A stretch of DNA of 64,000 nucleotides. Source: Chionoecetes opilio (Eukaryota > Arthropoda > Malacostraca > Decapoda > Majidae). Below, piece by piece: positions 1-11,514 of this stretch. The position numbers and the translations under genes are program-made. Location of the stretch: contig JACEEZ010018477.1 of assembly GCA_016584305.1 (NCBI GenBank), positions 1 to 64,000 on the forward strand, read 5' to 3'. The notes below the pieces were generated by a model, which was given only the letters and a program-made list of their open reading frames with translations, ran no database searches and was not told the DNA's origin. Position 1 is the first letter of the stretch. Each line of letters starts with the position of its first letter.

Positions 1-1900
1 GGTGTAAGTGTGTGTAACGCTAGGTTTTGTGAGTAAACGTGCTTCATGTCAACTTACGATAAAACATGAATGATTTGTACACAGGATTACGGCTGTTGTC
101 ATGTAAACTAGACAGGCGTTGAGGTGTAAACTCTGTGTGTGTACACAGTGCTACAAGCCATTGAGGAGGAAGGCGAGACACCCAGGGAAATACCATTGCA
201 GGGCATCAAACTGTGTACAATGAAAGCTGCTTGTGTGAGGCATGAAGGGAAGATGTCAATGGTGTAAACTATGTGCACAGTGTTTACTTGTGTTACTGGA
301 GAGCGGCTAGTCTGTTTGAAGCCAATGAAAAATAGAAGAAAGGTGGAAACATAAACAAAAGCAAGAAAATAGTGTGCATGCTACATGGAAATTTGAGTTG
401 ACTGCCGTGCAAGTGTGGTTTGAAGTACGTAAACTTGGATGTAAGTCTTGTAAACTTTTATGTAGAGTTTAAGGCTATATTGTCACATCAAAGTGGCATT
501 GGGTGCAGGTAAACTAAGGTGTGTGTTACCTATGGAGGCATAATGATGCGTATGCCAACTTTCGCGTTATGTTCAAAAATAAGTGCTCGTGTAAACTTGT
601 ATTATTATGGTGAACTTGTATTATTATATATTGGAAAACGAGAGATAATATACAGGTCATCTTTAGTATGGAGTGTAGTGTAATCTAGAATACCTTTATA
701 AGAGAGTAGTGATAACTGGATTCATGGGCGCCATCTTGCTGCCAGGGCCTCTCCGTTCACTCTAGACCCGCGGACGTTATCAAGGCATGACTGTGAATAT
801 TTGGGAAGTTTAGGTAACACTGTTTATCTTATATTATATTTGAGTTTGGGTAATTAGCCTATATATTTTCTAGTGTACTTGAGTATTTGTTGGAATTCCC
901 GCCATGTATTTCTATAAGATTTACTCAGGGAGGTCGAGCAGGTACTCATGTTGGATTCCAGTCGCGAAGCTTTGATTGGGAGTAGTGAGAGTTTATTTCA
1001 GTTCAGACTCGCCAAGGTTAGTCAGTTCACTCTCGTCTCAACCGAGGTGGACTTGCCTCCCCTACAACTACTGCCATAAGGTATTGTACCAGTGTTTCCT
1101 ACTGTGTTGTGATATGTTGTATTATTGATGTTTCTTAAGGATGATATTATTTATGGTGATATTATTTAGGCTTATTGTGTGTGTATATATAAACAGGACC
1201 AGACTCCTGTCAAGGGCCGGGCGGAGAGGCGTTCTGTGTGGTGGGATACTCCAGACTGCCGTGGTGACTGGTGTTCTGTGTGGCTGTGTTGTCATCCCTG
1301 GATGGTTACGGTACGCTCTACATCCCTGGTTGTGGCCTACCCGTGCTAGGAGGTGGCTGGGGGCGTGTGTCCTCTTCCCTGCCATTACGACCAGGACGAG
1401 TGTGGTTCAGGGCCTGTGTTGGCTAGAGGCTGAGTAGTGTGATACTCTACCTACCCTGACAGGCCAGTCTGGGGATCTCTAGTTTACAGGTGGCGTGGTG
1501 TTTGGGGCTATTTGAATTCCATGTAATTAAATTCATGTTTTAATTTATAAAGAGTTTCTGTAGTCCCGGAATGTCATGCCAATTGTAGGAGTCAATAATC
1601 TGGCCTTTACAAGGACCCCGCAGTATATCATGTTATGCAGGTATAAATGATAATGTTATCTGCGGAAATGTTTCTTCAATAAGATTTTCACATAAAACAC
1701 AGTAAAACACATTAAATAAATACCATGATGAAATTCTGAAAAAATATGCATGAACTTAAAATTCACTTCAACTCATCGCCATTTAAAACTTTGTGAGACA
1801 ACTTCTAACATGGAACATATCAATAGAAGCGATATTTTATTAGCTTTCCATTGATATATTTAGTTTTCTGATAAATGAATTAGCACCATGCATGAATTAG
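1..1900. other. Mostly unique sequence, possible LTR-like stretch
   Basis: No gene is recognisable. The first 600 bases contain seven copies of GTAAACT. Around 690-700 there is a TATA-like CCTTTATAAG. A second block near 1535-1620 has an AT-rich TTTATAAAGAG followed by a GC-richer stretch. The distance and composition would fit the promoter and polyadenylation parts of a degenerate LTR, but I found no matching second copy and no coding region, so this is only a suggestion. Confidence 0.3.
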
Positions 1901-1937
1901 CGTTAACGAAATAAATTGCCGCGTCGCTCGTTCTATG

Positions 1938-2079
<142 letters not shown>

Positions 2080-3076
2080 CACACTCATACCGCGATTTAC
2101 GAACACTCTATTTACGAATTTTAAAAGATACGAACAAAATTATTTTGTCCCAAAATTCGGTTTACACGAATAATTCGAAGTTACGAACAAAAGTTCGTAA
2201 ATTCATAAACAAAAAAAACAAAAACAAATTAATACATAAATAGTAAGAATATTTATAACACCTAAATATTGTAAAAAGTTAAGTAAACAGAACCCTTGGC
2301 TCAGCACATCCACACGCGGGGACGCTCAAGATTGTTTGTTTACATATTCTCCGACCGGTCGTGCTGTGTTTATGAACATTATTGTGTATAATCAGACATT
2401 TCAGTGATTATTTCAGTGAATAATACCTCCCAAGCATGGTGCCAGTGCTAGTGTGGGTGGTCCTAAGCCCAAGAAAGCCAGAAAAGCCATAACACTAGAG
2501 ACTAAGATAGCGATTCAAGGAAGAAAAGAAACCTCCCGGTCACAAAGCATCGAAGGATCCAGTGTCACTGCTGGTTGGTGGCAATGCTGAGGGTGATTTT
2601 CACTTGAAACCTTTGCTAATTCATCACTCTAAAAACCCACGGGCCCTAAAAGGTCATGTTAAGGCTACATTACCAGTCATATACCGTTCTAGCAAGAAGG
2701 CATGGACCAACAGATATTTATTTGAGGACTGGTTCACCCATTACTTTTGCCCTGCAGTGGAGAGGTACTGCTCTCAGAAGAACATCTCTCACAAGGCACT
2801 GCTCCTCCTCCACAATGCTCCAACCCACCCGTTAACCTCTCTGACTTGTCAGCGCACGTAAGAGTCAAGTTCCTGCCCAATTGTATGTATGCCTAAGGCC
2901 ACAAATATATGTTTTTATAGCAGTTTATGACATTCTAGGGATGTGATTATTGTTCGTAGGAACGTATCTCAAATTAAATAATGGGGTTAAATGGGAAAAA
3001 TCATTTGATTTACGAATTTTTGAATTACAAACAGTTCTTCAGGAACGTAACCCATTCATAAATCGAGGTGGCCGTG
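2080..3076 (+). mobile_element. Internally deleted Tigger/pogo-like DNA transposon
   Basis: A 997-bp element flanked by the dinucleotide TA on both sides (2078-2079 and 3077-3078). Its ends are imperfect inverted repeats: the left end carries CGCGATTTACGAAC and the right end, read in reverse, CTCGATTTATGAAT. Inside is a broken Tigger transposase gene. TA target duplication and a pogo/Tigger transposase are the family hallmarks, so the class is well supported. Most of the transposase is missing, so the copy cannot move itself. Confidence 0.85.
2438..2920 (+). pseudogene. Tigger-type transposase remnant (pogo family, DDE_1)
   Basis: Transposases of this family cut and paste TIR elements at TA sites. 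Two blocks remain. The first (about 2438-2525) reads PKPKKARKAITLETKIAI, the start of the N-terminal helix-turn-helix DNA-binding region. The second (from about 2545, another frame) begins KASKDPVSLLVGGNAEGDF and runs through PLLIHHSKNPRALKGH, KAWTNRYLFEDWF and LLLHNAPTHP, the middle of the DDE catalytic domain. The rest of the DNA-binding domain and the first catalytic Asp are deleted between them. In the motif usually LLLDNAPGHP the second catalytic Asp is His here. The frame is lost after VKFLPN, before the third acidic residue. The protein cannot be catalytically active. Confidence 0.85.
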
Positions 3077-3087
3077 TATTATATATA

Positions 3088-3754
3088 CAGGGAGGTCCCG
3101 AAGATACGAGCAGTTAGGTTCCACCTGGCATACTCGTAAAGCAAAATCTGGTATAACGAAACACATAACTAATGGTAAAATATAGGTTTGGTTCCAGGAC
3201 CATCAATTTAAAATAAGAAAGAAAAAAAAGACATGTTTTTCAAGCTAAAATAAACTCTAGCAAACACAACAAACACACAGCGTCTATATTGCCCACACTG
3301 TACTACCTATTCTGTAGAAAAACCATTCTGAAAGAGAAAATAGCACACAAAATAACATAACTGCACATTAATTAAACATAAAACATGCATAACAAGCAAA
3401 AAAGACGTCGTAATGTAGGGGACGCCGCGTGATACAAGAGAAGGTAGTGTAGCGGTCCCAAGGTTGGGGCCGCACACCTGCTAATTACCCCTAAAGGTCA
3501 GGCCGCGCCATATGCTTAATTACCCTTCAGGTCACGGCTTGCTAGGGGTGACCTCACTGGGGTCAATCAAATCCCCCTTTGTCCAGCCCGGGAGTGGTAG
3601 GGCGCACATTTTGAACTTGATAATTTTACTCACCCCAGTTTGATTGTCGTAACATTGGATTTTCGATCTCGTATATTGAAAATAGACCCTAATTTACACA
3701 TCTCGTATCATCGGATTGTCGTATACCGAATGCTCGTATAACGGAACCTCCCTG
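3088..3754 (-). mobile_element. Pogo-like MITE, family P1, copy A
   Basis: A 667-bp element with TA on each flank (3086-3087, 3755-3756). The left end is CAGGGAGGTCCCGAAGATAC and the right end, read in reverse, CAGGGAGGTTCCGTTATACG. It has no coding capacity. The interior includes a block around 3450-3600 (GGGGTAATTAGCAGG type) also present in copy B at 6887-7661, which lies in the opposite orientation. Confidence 0.85.
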
Positions 3755-3756
3755 TA

Positions 3757-3760
3757 TATA

Positions 3761-3809
<49 letters not shown>
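3757..3809. repeat. (TA)n microsatellite between two TIR elements
   Basis: An almost pure TA run separates copy A of family P1 from the next TA-flanked element. Confidence 0.95.
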
Positions 3810-3812
<3 letters not shown>

Positions 3813-4415
3813 GAAAACCTCGTTTATACCGGCACCCTCGGGGGGCAGTGCATGCCGGATAACTCATTTTGCCGTTGTTTTGAGTTACTATTATGGAATC
3901 GCCCAAATCCTAATATTTTTTTTTTTTTTACATCACAAGGAACTGGCCAAGGGCACAACAAAAATGGATAACACAAAGCCCGCTTAGTTGCCAGTCCCTA
4001 TAAAGAAGACAGTAAGAGAATAAAATAAAAAAGAGGGGTGAGCCAATTTAGTTCGGGAGGTGTCTTGTTACTCTTCTTTTGAAAAGATTTAAGTCATAGG
4101 AAAGTGGAAAAAATAGAACAGGAAGAGAGTTCCAGAGTTTACCATGAAAGGGATGAAAGGGTTGCCAACCCTGCTTACCCCGCCAAATTTGAACAAAATT
4201 TCTGCCGATTTTCTCAGTTTTTGAAATAATGATACCTAATTAATGCCTGGGTTATCCTGCTGAGTGCCCCTTTCTACCCCGCACTCCTCGTCAGGATGGA
4301 CAAGCCAGTCCTCGTGTCGCACGCCAGCACCACCAACACTCTCCTCTCTTTTTTCACAGGATCTCTCTGACGGGCTCAAGCTAGCCCGTGGTCCTCCCTG
4401 CTGGAGGCCCGTGGG

Positions 4416-4448
<33 letters not shown>

Positions 4449-4518
4449 CCTGGGTCGATTAGTGCCGTTGTTTTGAGGCTGCCGTTGTTTTGAATGCCAG
4501 TTAAATGAGGTTCTCCTG
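3810..4518. mobile_element. Pogo-like MITE, family P2
   Basis: A 709-bp element flanked by TA (3808-3809, 4519-4520). The left end is CAGGAAAACCTCGTTTATAC and the right end, read in reverse, CAGGAGAACCTCATTTAACT. GCCGTTGTTTTGA occurs near both ends. The interior has a poly(T) start at 3917 followed by a segment resembling a LINE 3' tail in reverse (about 3917-4165), then a 29-base A run near 4418-4446. It has no gene of its own. Confidence 0.8.
3917..4165 (-). repeat. LINE-like 3' tail fragment inside MITE P2
   Basis: Read on the minus strand, this ends in CTTGGCCAGTTCCTTGTGAT followed by a poly(A) run. A near-identical tail is present on the plus strand at about 56280-56326 (CTTGGCCAGTCCTTTGTGCT then A-rich). 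Two copies with poly(A) in unrelated contexts indicate the end of a retroposed element. The parent family cannot be named from this alone. Confidence 0.5.
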
Positions 4519-4541
4519 TATATATATATATATATATATTA

Positions 4542-6081
4542 GAGTGTCCCTTATTTGGCAATTTTCGAATTTCAACCGGGACGGGCAGTCATATTGATCC
4601 ATTCACTCTAAAAACGACGTTTGCAAAATATTTTTTGAAATATAATTATATTTAGGGGTCGCGCAATGAGCTTAAAATCTGACATATTTCATAATAATTT
4701 TACTACAGTTCTTGGTTTATTATAATAATACATGCATGACATTTTGGCTTGTATGTCACAGCTTTGAATCTAGGAAGCCCTTTCAAGCATGTTTGTACAG
4801 GTTGTGTGGTGAAAGTACCTCTCTGGCCACGCCCTCTCTGTGTCACGTTTTGGACTGGATTTCGTCATTAAGTTAAAACATGTCAGCCGGGCAGGCATAA
4901 CTGCTGAAGCTGTCGCTGATCGTCCTGGGTGGACAGCCGCTGCACGGGATCAGGATATTGCGTCCTGGTGCCCTCCACCGTGCCCGCTGGATGGTGAAAA
5001 TCATTTACGCCATCAAGATCTACCTGTTCCGCGATCCAGAGCAGTTCCGCCTCACTAAAGGAGAGAAATCTGGAATTTGACGCCTTGTCGCTTTCACCGT
5101 CTCGACGGACGTGTCGTCTTGGTTCCGTGCGACATCTCCGACTGCGGACCCGGCACGAGACCTCCAACTGCTCCAGATGTTGGTGTCCTACCCCGACAAG
5201 GCAGTGGCCATGGCGACGGCAACGGTCTTTGGGTGCCATCTCTGGTACTTGAGCGAGAGGAGAGTTGCTCTTGCATTCTTCGACGATCACCTGGCAATTG
5301 AGACGAAGCGGGAGATGTTGAGGGCTCTGCAGGAGGAAGAGGGCTCCGACGACCCTCCTCGACGAGCAACGGTCGAGCTTACATCCACTGACCTGGCAAA
5401 GAAAACTGTTGCAAGTTTCGTGACGTCTGTCACGCCGTCCTTCTTCGAGATCCTTGGGTTGGATGTGGGTCTTCTGGCAGTCGACCCAACGGCGTGCCCC
5501 GACAATCCTGGATACACCGCCGCCACCTCCTGCGTCAAGGAACTGCGCACTGTGAACGACTTCGCTGAGCGAGGCGTCGCCCTGATGCAGGACTTCAACC
5601 TGGCCCTCACCAAGAAAGAAGAGCAGATGCAGTTCCTCCTCCAAGTCGTGGAGGAACACCGGAGGAAATACCCCAATGCCTGAAAGTCCACAGTGACTGT
5701 GAACTAGGCAACAATGAGTGGGAGATGGGCGCCCATGAAATCCTCCCTAGAGGGGCTAGTACTCGAGAAGAGGGTGACCTAGAATCAACGCTGTGAAATG
5801 AAATGTGCTTACAAGTACGTTTATTACCTCAAATAATGTAACATTTAAATCTGTTAGTGACAAATGATTTTGAAAATGACTTATATCGGCACATAGAAAA
5901 TATCCAATTCTTACAGATAATAATAAATTTCAACCTCATTGCGCGATCCCTAAATATTAATATTTCTAGACAGATCTCTACAGATCTACATACGTTGTTC
6001 TTCGAGCAAATGGAACACTTCGACTGCCCGTCCCGGGTAAAATTCCAAAAAATCTAAATTCCCATCAAATAAGGGGCACCC
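4542..6081 (+). mobile_element. TIR element of unassigned superfamily, about 1.5 kb
   Basis: The element is flanked by TA and its termini match at 14 of 16 bases: GAGTGTCCCTTATTTG on the left and, in reverse, GGGTGCCCCTTATTTG on the right. A subterminal motif CCGGGACGGGCAGTC lies at about 4577-4592 and in inverted form at 6022-6036. A third pair, GTCGCGCAATGAG (near 4660) and its inverted partner (near 5940), extends the imperfect inverted repeats to about 130-150 bp per side. The interior contains a broken gene of an unnamed protein family. The outer (TA)n tracts on both sides fit a TA-targeting transposon. Confidence 0.75.
4901..5683 (+). pseudogene. Fragment of an uncharacterised transposon-associated protein
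   Basis: One reading frame, open from the TAA at 4898 to the stop at 5681, is broken only by a TGA at 5078-5080. It begins near LLKLSLIVLGGQPLHGI, continues through RPGALHRARWMVKIIYAIKI, and after the stop through DVSSWFRATSP, CHLWYLSERRVALAFFDD, VNDFAERGVALMQDFN and LTKKEEQMQFLLQVVEEHRR. From memory, these blocks in this order mark a protein family common in arthropod and cnidarian gene sets (sometimes labelled Cc8L18.2-like) whose function is not established. The usual N-terminal half is missing here, so only about the last 260 residues remain. I see no classical DDE signature. Lying inside long terminal inverted repeats suggests a mobile-element gene, possibly the transposase, but that is inference. 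Confidence 0.6.
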
Positions 6082-6572
<491 letters not shown>

Positions 6573-6846
6573 GTATATATACCCCCACTGCCCCTGGTGC
6601 AGGAACGTCTCTTGAGACTATTGAACACTTTCTGCTGCCTCCCGCCAGGTGGCTGCATGCTCAGCGGACGTAAAAGTCCGCGGCGGGGTAGTTGATATTG
6701 GCGGTTACCGGACAGTAATTACTAGACTAGGATAATCGTCCGGGGGTGGGTAATGGCATCGGTTTTTTTTTTTTTACTGTTGCGATTCCCGGACTTTTGC
6801 GGTTCCCGGACCAGTGCTCCCCCTATTAGTGTGGGAAAACGAGGTT

Positions 6847-6849
<3 letters not shown>
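6573..6849. other. Short unique block between two (TA)n tracts
   Basis: No gene is visible. The right edge, read in reverse (CAAACCTCGTTTTCCCACAC after TA), resembles the CAGGAAAACCTCGTTTAT end of family P2, but the left edge does not match, so it may be a TIR element that lost one end. Related stretches around CCCGGAC and CCGGACAG occur inside. Confidence 0.3.
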
Positions 6850-6886
<37 letters not shown>

Positions 6887-6889
<3 letters not shown>

Positions 6890-7661
6890 GGAGGTCCCGT
6901 TATACTAGCATTCGGTATACGAGAATCCGATGTTAAGAGATGTGTAAATTAGGGTTTATTTTCAATATACGAGATCAAAAATCCAATGATACGACATTCA
7001 AACTGGGGTGAGTAAAATTATTAAGTTCAAAATGCGCGCCCTACCACTCCCGGGCTGGACAAAGGGGGATTTGGTTGACCCCAGTGAGGTCACCCCTAGC
7101 AAGCCGTGACCTGAAGGGTAATTAACCATATGGCGGGGCCTGACATTTAGGGGTAATTAGCAGGTGTGCTGCCCCAACCTTGGGACCGCAGTCAGGTCAC
7201 CCCTAGCAAAGCGTGACCTGAAGGGTAATTAAGCATATGGCACAGCCTGACCTTTAGGGGTAATTAGTAGGTGTGCGGCCCCAACCTTGGGACCTCTACA
7301 CTACCTTCCCTTGTATCAAGCGGCGTTCCCTACAGTACAACGTCTTTTTTTGCTTGTTATGCATGTTTTATGTTTAATTAATGTGCAGTTATGTTATTTG
7401 TGTGCTATTTCCTCTTTCAGAATGCTTTTTCTACAGAATAGGTAGTACAGTGTGGGTAATATAGACGCTGTGTGTTTGTTGTGTTTGCTATAGTTTATTT
7501 TAGCTTGAAAAGAAATATCCTTTTTTTTTTTTTTTTTTAATTGATGGGGTCCTGGAACCAAACCTATATTTTACCACTAGTTATGTGTTTCGTTATACGA
7601 GATTTCGCTGTACGAGTATGCCAGGTGGAACCTAACTGCTCGTATCTTCGGGACCTCCCTG
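6887..7661 (+). mobile_element. Pogo-like MITE, family P1, copy B
   Basis: A 775-bp element flanked by TA (6885-6886, 7662-7663), with ends CAGGGAGGTCCCGTTATACT and, in reverse, CAGGGAGGTCCCGAAGATAC. It is the same family as copy A, in opposite orientation. Relative to copy A it carries an internal duplication: the block with GTGACCTGAAGGGTAATTAA occurs twice (about 7100-7180 and 7195-7290). It is non-coding. Confidence 0.85.
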
Positions 7662-7902
7662 TACTGAGAATCACAGGGCGGTATATAACAAAAACCAAAC
7701 ACAACTCTAGGGATGTTTCTAAAGTCTACCTATAACTGATCTCCAACACTAGTAACAACATTGTATATAAGCCGTGACAAGTCATTCCCAACGAGTAAAT
7801 CTGTCCCTCCTCTGTCCGCTGAACCAGCCACTTTACTCTTGTAACACACACATCCAGGGAAAGTTATTGCCAAAGCTGTTTTCACTTCACACAAACATAT
7901 TA

Positions 7903-8240
7903 CAGCCAAGTATTAATTATCCGACCTTGGGGGGACCGAAGGTAGGTCGGATAATTGGAATAGTCGGATGTTCAGATATCACAGTAACCATAAACGTAAG
8001 GACAAAATGGTATAGAACATACAAGATGCAGCTCCTGAAGGCCGATCCAGTGGTAGACGCGAAAGTAAAATTCATGCATAAATAAAGCCACAAATCAATG
8101 TTTTCTATAAAAAAAAATATTTAAAAAAATAAAAAACGAAGTAAAATAAATGGCCAAAACAAGACACAATGTGGTGGTGAAAAAAGTCGGTTGTTTGGAC
8201 AAGTCGGATGTTTGGAGGTCGGATGTTTGGAATTTGGCTG
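7903..8240. mobile_element. Small TA-flanked MITE with CCGAC motifs
   Basis: A 338-bp element flanked by TA (7901-7902, 8241-8242). The left end is CAGCCAAGTATTAATTATCC and the right end, in reverse, CAGCCAAATTCCAAACATCC. ATCCGAC or its complement GTCGGAT is repeated near both ends (for example at 7918, 7952, 7965, 8204 and 8218). It has no gene. The CAG start and TA duplication fit the pogo branch of Tc1/mariner. Confidence 0.75.
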
Positions 8241-8358
8241 TATGTAATAATCCAACACCAATTCTTGAACAATACTTTTCTCTAACTTTGTACAGACACT
8301 ATTGTATGTAACTTTGTACAGCCACTATTTACATGCCAAGATAAAATTCTTATCTTAC

Positions 8359-8916
8359 TTGCATCTAATGCTTCCTGCTGTAGCCATTTCAGAAAAACAG
8401 AGGGCTCCAACTCTCCATCACCACGCCATCTCTGTAAAGCTTACTGCCACTCCTTGCTGACACACGGGTGCACATCCTTCTTTATGAAGATCCTCTTGAA
8501 ACTATCTCCCGCTGTCTTCAAGAGCTTACAGTTCTCCAAGACAGCACTACGCGTACCTTTATCCGTAAGTGTCGGCAGTACGGGGCGTCGCTTGAGAGTT
8601 GCATCTCCACTGGCCTCGCGTCCCAACCTCCGATGCGTCCCCGTGACGTTAGGTACACCAATCTCTCTTCGCTTCGGAGGTTCAGCTTCTCGTGGTCCGT
8701 CGTGGCTCCGTCCAGGGACTCGTCCTGGTCTGGCACGCCGAGGATGACCACGTTGGCTTCACGTTCCCTTCTGTCAACTGCCTGGAGGATCCGTTGCTGC
8801 GCGGCAATGATTTGTGTTTGTTTATCAACCTTGGACTCCAGCTCCGTGACCCGTTTGTTAACATGGCTATCACGGGATAAATACACACACACACAGTCTA
8901 TGCAAAGTAGCCACAC
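8359..8916 (-). pseudogene. Broken LINE ORF1-like (coiled-coil) gene fragment
   Basis: Three minus-strand blocks make one protein in changing frames. The first (8916 downward) has a coiled-coil stretch VTELESKVDKQTQIIAAQQR then REREANVVILGVPDQDESLD. The second, in the frame of 8441-8626, has LTDKGTRSAVLENCKLLK and FKRIFIKKDVHPCVSKEWQ. The third has KLYRDGVVMESWSP. Coiled coil followed by EREANVVI, then IKKDVHP, then LYRDG, matches ORF1-type proteins of LINE-like elements as I know them, which bind the element RNA. The block between KEWQ and KLYRDG is deleted and the frames differ, so it is dead. It ends in GATGCAA followed by GTAAGA, a good splice donor, at 8358. Confidence 0.6.
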
Positions 8917-9053
8917 ACATTATAAATCCTTGGATCACATTACCATAATTAAAAGATGAAAAGGAGATTTAACTGTTCTCACATTCATAGTCATTCATTT
9001 TAAAGCAGAAAAAGTCTATTTATATCATTTCTAGTTTAAAAAGCAGAAAAGTC

Positions 9054-9082
9054 AAAGAGAGAGAGAGAGAGAGAGAGAGAGA
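9054..9082. repeat. (GA)n microsatellite
   Basis: Perfect GA dinucleotide run of about 28 bases. Confidence 0.95.
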
Positions 9083-9102
9083 ATGTTAGTAGTAAAGATA
9101 TA

Positions 9103-10627
9103 CAGGGAGGTCCCGTTATACGAGCATTCAATATACGAGAATCCGATGATATGAGATGTGTAATTTAGGGTCTATTTTCAATATACGAGATCGAAAATCC
9201 AATGTTACGACATTCAAAGGGGGTGAGTAAAATTATAAAGTTTTTTACTAAAGAAAATTTTCCCAATTTAAAATTTACTAAAATTAAAAGTAATTTTACT
9301 GACTAATGTTTTTACAAAGGGTTGTACGATAATCAATCTAAAAAATATGAAAAATTCTGGGGGCTCGGTAGGGGACAATGGGCCTACAAAAATTAAAAAA
9401 CCCGGGGCCGAGAAGCCCCCCCCCGGAGGAGTTGGCCAGCAAAAAAACTGCTCTCGCACTCCCTAGATACTATTTTCCCCCTAAGGGCCGGAATTAAAAA
9501 ACTGATTGAAAGCTCCCTCGATAGGTCTAAACGAGTGGGAAAAGGTTTTTGTGACGGGGCTAAGGCGTATCCGTCCCCAAAGCCAATGACAAACTTTTTT
9601 AAAAACTTCTCGCCCAAATAACAACCGCGATAAAATTTTTTCCGGGCAAGAAGGCAGGCCAGACGGCCTCTCTGCCTTCTGTCCCCGTCATCTAAAAAAA
9701 TTTAGTTTTATTTTGAATGTTTGCGTTTTTAGAGTTTTAATGTATCAGATAGTAAGATATAAAAGTGGGGAGCCTGTGTTCCCTAGTGAAATGGGGGTTA
9801 GAAGGTTGTATGTTTTTAAAAAATGTGAAATTTTGTGATATGGGGCGGTTTCCGCGGCAAGTTTTTTCCCCGTCACTCACTGCCCCGCCAGCTCGGCCAG
9901 CACCCACCTAAATCAAGCATTTTTAAATCCCCCCTTATTTAAGGTGACACCCCCTTTGCTACTTTGATTTAGTTTAATGCAAATGGATTAACTTTCCCCA
10001 TCATAATCACAATTTGTAAATAACGAGCGATAAACTTTTAAAAGCCTCCCCAAAACCCCTCCCTTTGGCGGAGGGCGGCGGTTTCCCCGTCCGCCTCCTC
10101 TCTAAAAAAAACCCCCCCGGTCATCCCCCTTTCAACCTGTTTTGGGGGGGGAAGAAGACGTCAGCTCCTACGCCTGTGATAGCCCCATAGGATATCCCAG
10201 TGATCATGGGTTTCCCTCAAAGGGCCCCCGCTTTCCTACTAAAAAATTTACCAAGGAGATCCCCGCTGGCGGCGGACATCGGCTGCCGCCCGCACAACAA
10301 AACCACCCCGTTATCAGCTTTTAAATATGTGCCTTCCTGAAAAAGTCAGGTCGGGCTTCCCACGAAATGTAAAAGCCCATGGATTCACCAGGGATCATGG
10401 ATTCCTCAAGGGGTTCTCGCCCCCCACTAAAAAATTACCAAATTTTATGCCCGCTTGAAAAACATGTTTTTTTTTTTCTTTCTTTTTTTTCTAATTGAGG
10501 GGCCGGGAAAACCAAAACCCCTATTTTTTACCATTATTTATGTGTTTGGGTTATCCCGTTTTTTTTCCCCCTTTACGAATCCCAGGGGGAAAACCCCAAC
10601 TGTTGTATCTTATTTCGGACCCCCCTG
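9103..10627 (+). mobile_element. Pogo-like MITE, family P1, copy C with large insert
   Basis: Both ends are recognisable and TA-flanked (9101-9102, 10628-10629). The left 135 bp (CAGGGAGGTCCCGTTATACG onward) matches copy B closely. The right 170 bp matches degenerately, ending GGACCCCCCTG. The centre (about 9240-10440) is unrelated to copies A and B. It holds two copies of a block with GATCATGG and CTACTAAAAAATT (about 10180-10250 and 10370-10440), also related to 46710-46790. Base quality is visibly poor. Confidence 0.65.
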
Positions 10628-10629
10628 TA

Positions 10630-11239
10630 CAGCTCTGCTATTCAAACACACACACTTTTGGCTGTTTTTAGGAAACAAAAAAGGATCACAATTTGGGAAA
10701 ATGGAAATCTTTGGAAAAATTTTCAGGCAAAATAAAAAATTTAAATTTTACTTGTATTTTAGGATTTATATTTTTCCCAATTGAGACATTAAGTTTTTCT
10801 TATTTTGATTTTTTTGCTGCTTTGAACCCTCAAAAAAAACCCCTTAAACCATTAGCCATCACCATCATCACCACCATCCCCATAACTCTTTTTAAAAACT
10901 GAAAAAACAAACCCCAACCTGAGATCAAATAAAGAAAAAACCACAAACACACACTTAAATAAATAAAACACATTTTTGAAGCCCAACCTCACTGCCCACC
11001 CAACCCCTGTTTGGGGCCATTACTCCCTCACGGGAAAAAGCCCCCGGCCCTGCCACCACCACTCACGGGGCCACACCACACGGGACACCTACCACACCGG
11101 GGTTTCAACCCCCTTTGTCCCACGCCCCACAACCTCAAAAGTGGGGATCTTCACGGATGGGCAATACCCCCTTTTTGTCTTAAAAACACTTCTTAAAAAA
11201 AAACATCACTTTTTTAAACCCCCCTAAACCCCGGGGTGT
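10630..11239. other. Low-quality AT- and C-rich sequence, no gene seen
   Basis: Long A, T and C homopolymers dominate, with a short CCATCACCATCATCACC tract near 10855. The open frames are short and look like noise. Confidence 0.5.
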
Positions 11240-11274
11240 CTCTTTGGCTTGATCATTGAGTTTTAAAATGGTAG

Positions 11275-11510
11275 AAAAATCTTTTCCCCCCAACTCTAAA
11301 CTTTTCATTTTTTTTAAACCCACCACTGTGGGGTCACAAGGGTTTTGGGGTGAGAGGGCCAACTTTAAAATTTAAATTTTTTCCCATTCTAAACATTCGT
11401 GTTTTTTAACACCACTGTGTGCCGGGGGGTTTTGTTGGGAGAGGTAGCTTCGGAGAAAAATTTTTTCCCCACACTCTAGAATTCATGTTTTTTGCACCAC
11501 TGTTGTCAGG
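11275..11510. repeat. Three degenerate tandem copies, about 90 bp each
   Basis: The block TTTTTTCCCCACACTCTAGA followed by TTCATGTTTTTT and CACCACTGT recurs three times, near 11279, 11376 and 11459. Confidence 0.55.
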
Positions 11511-11514
11511 GATT

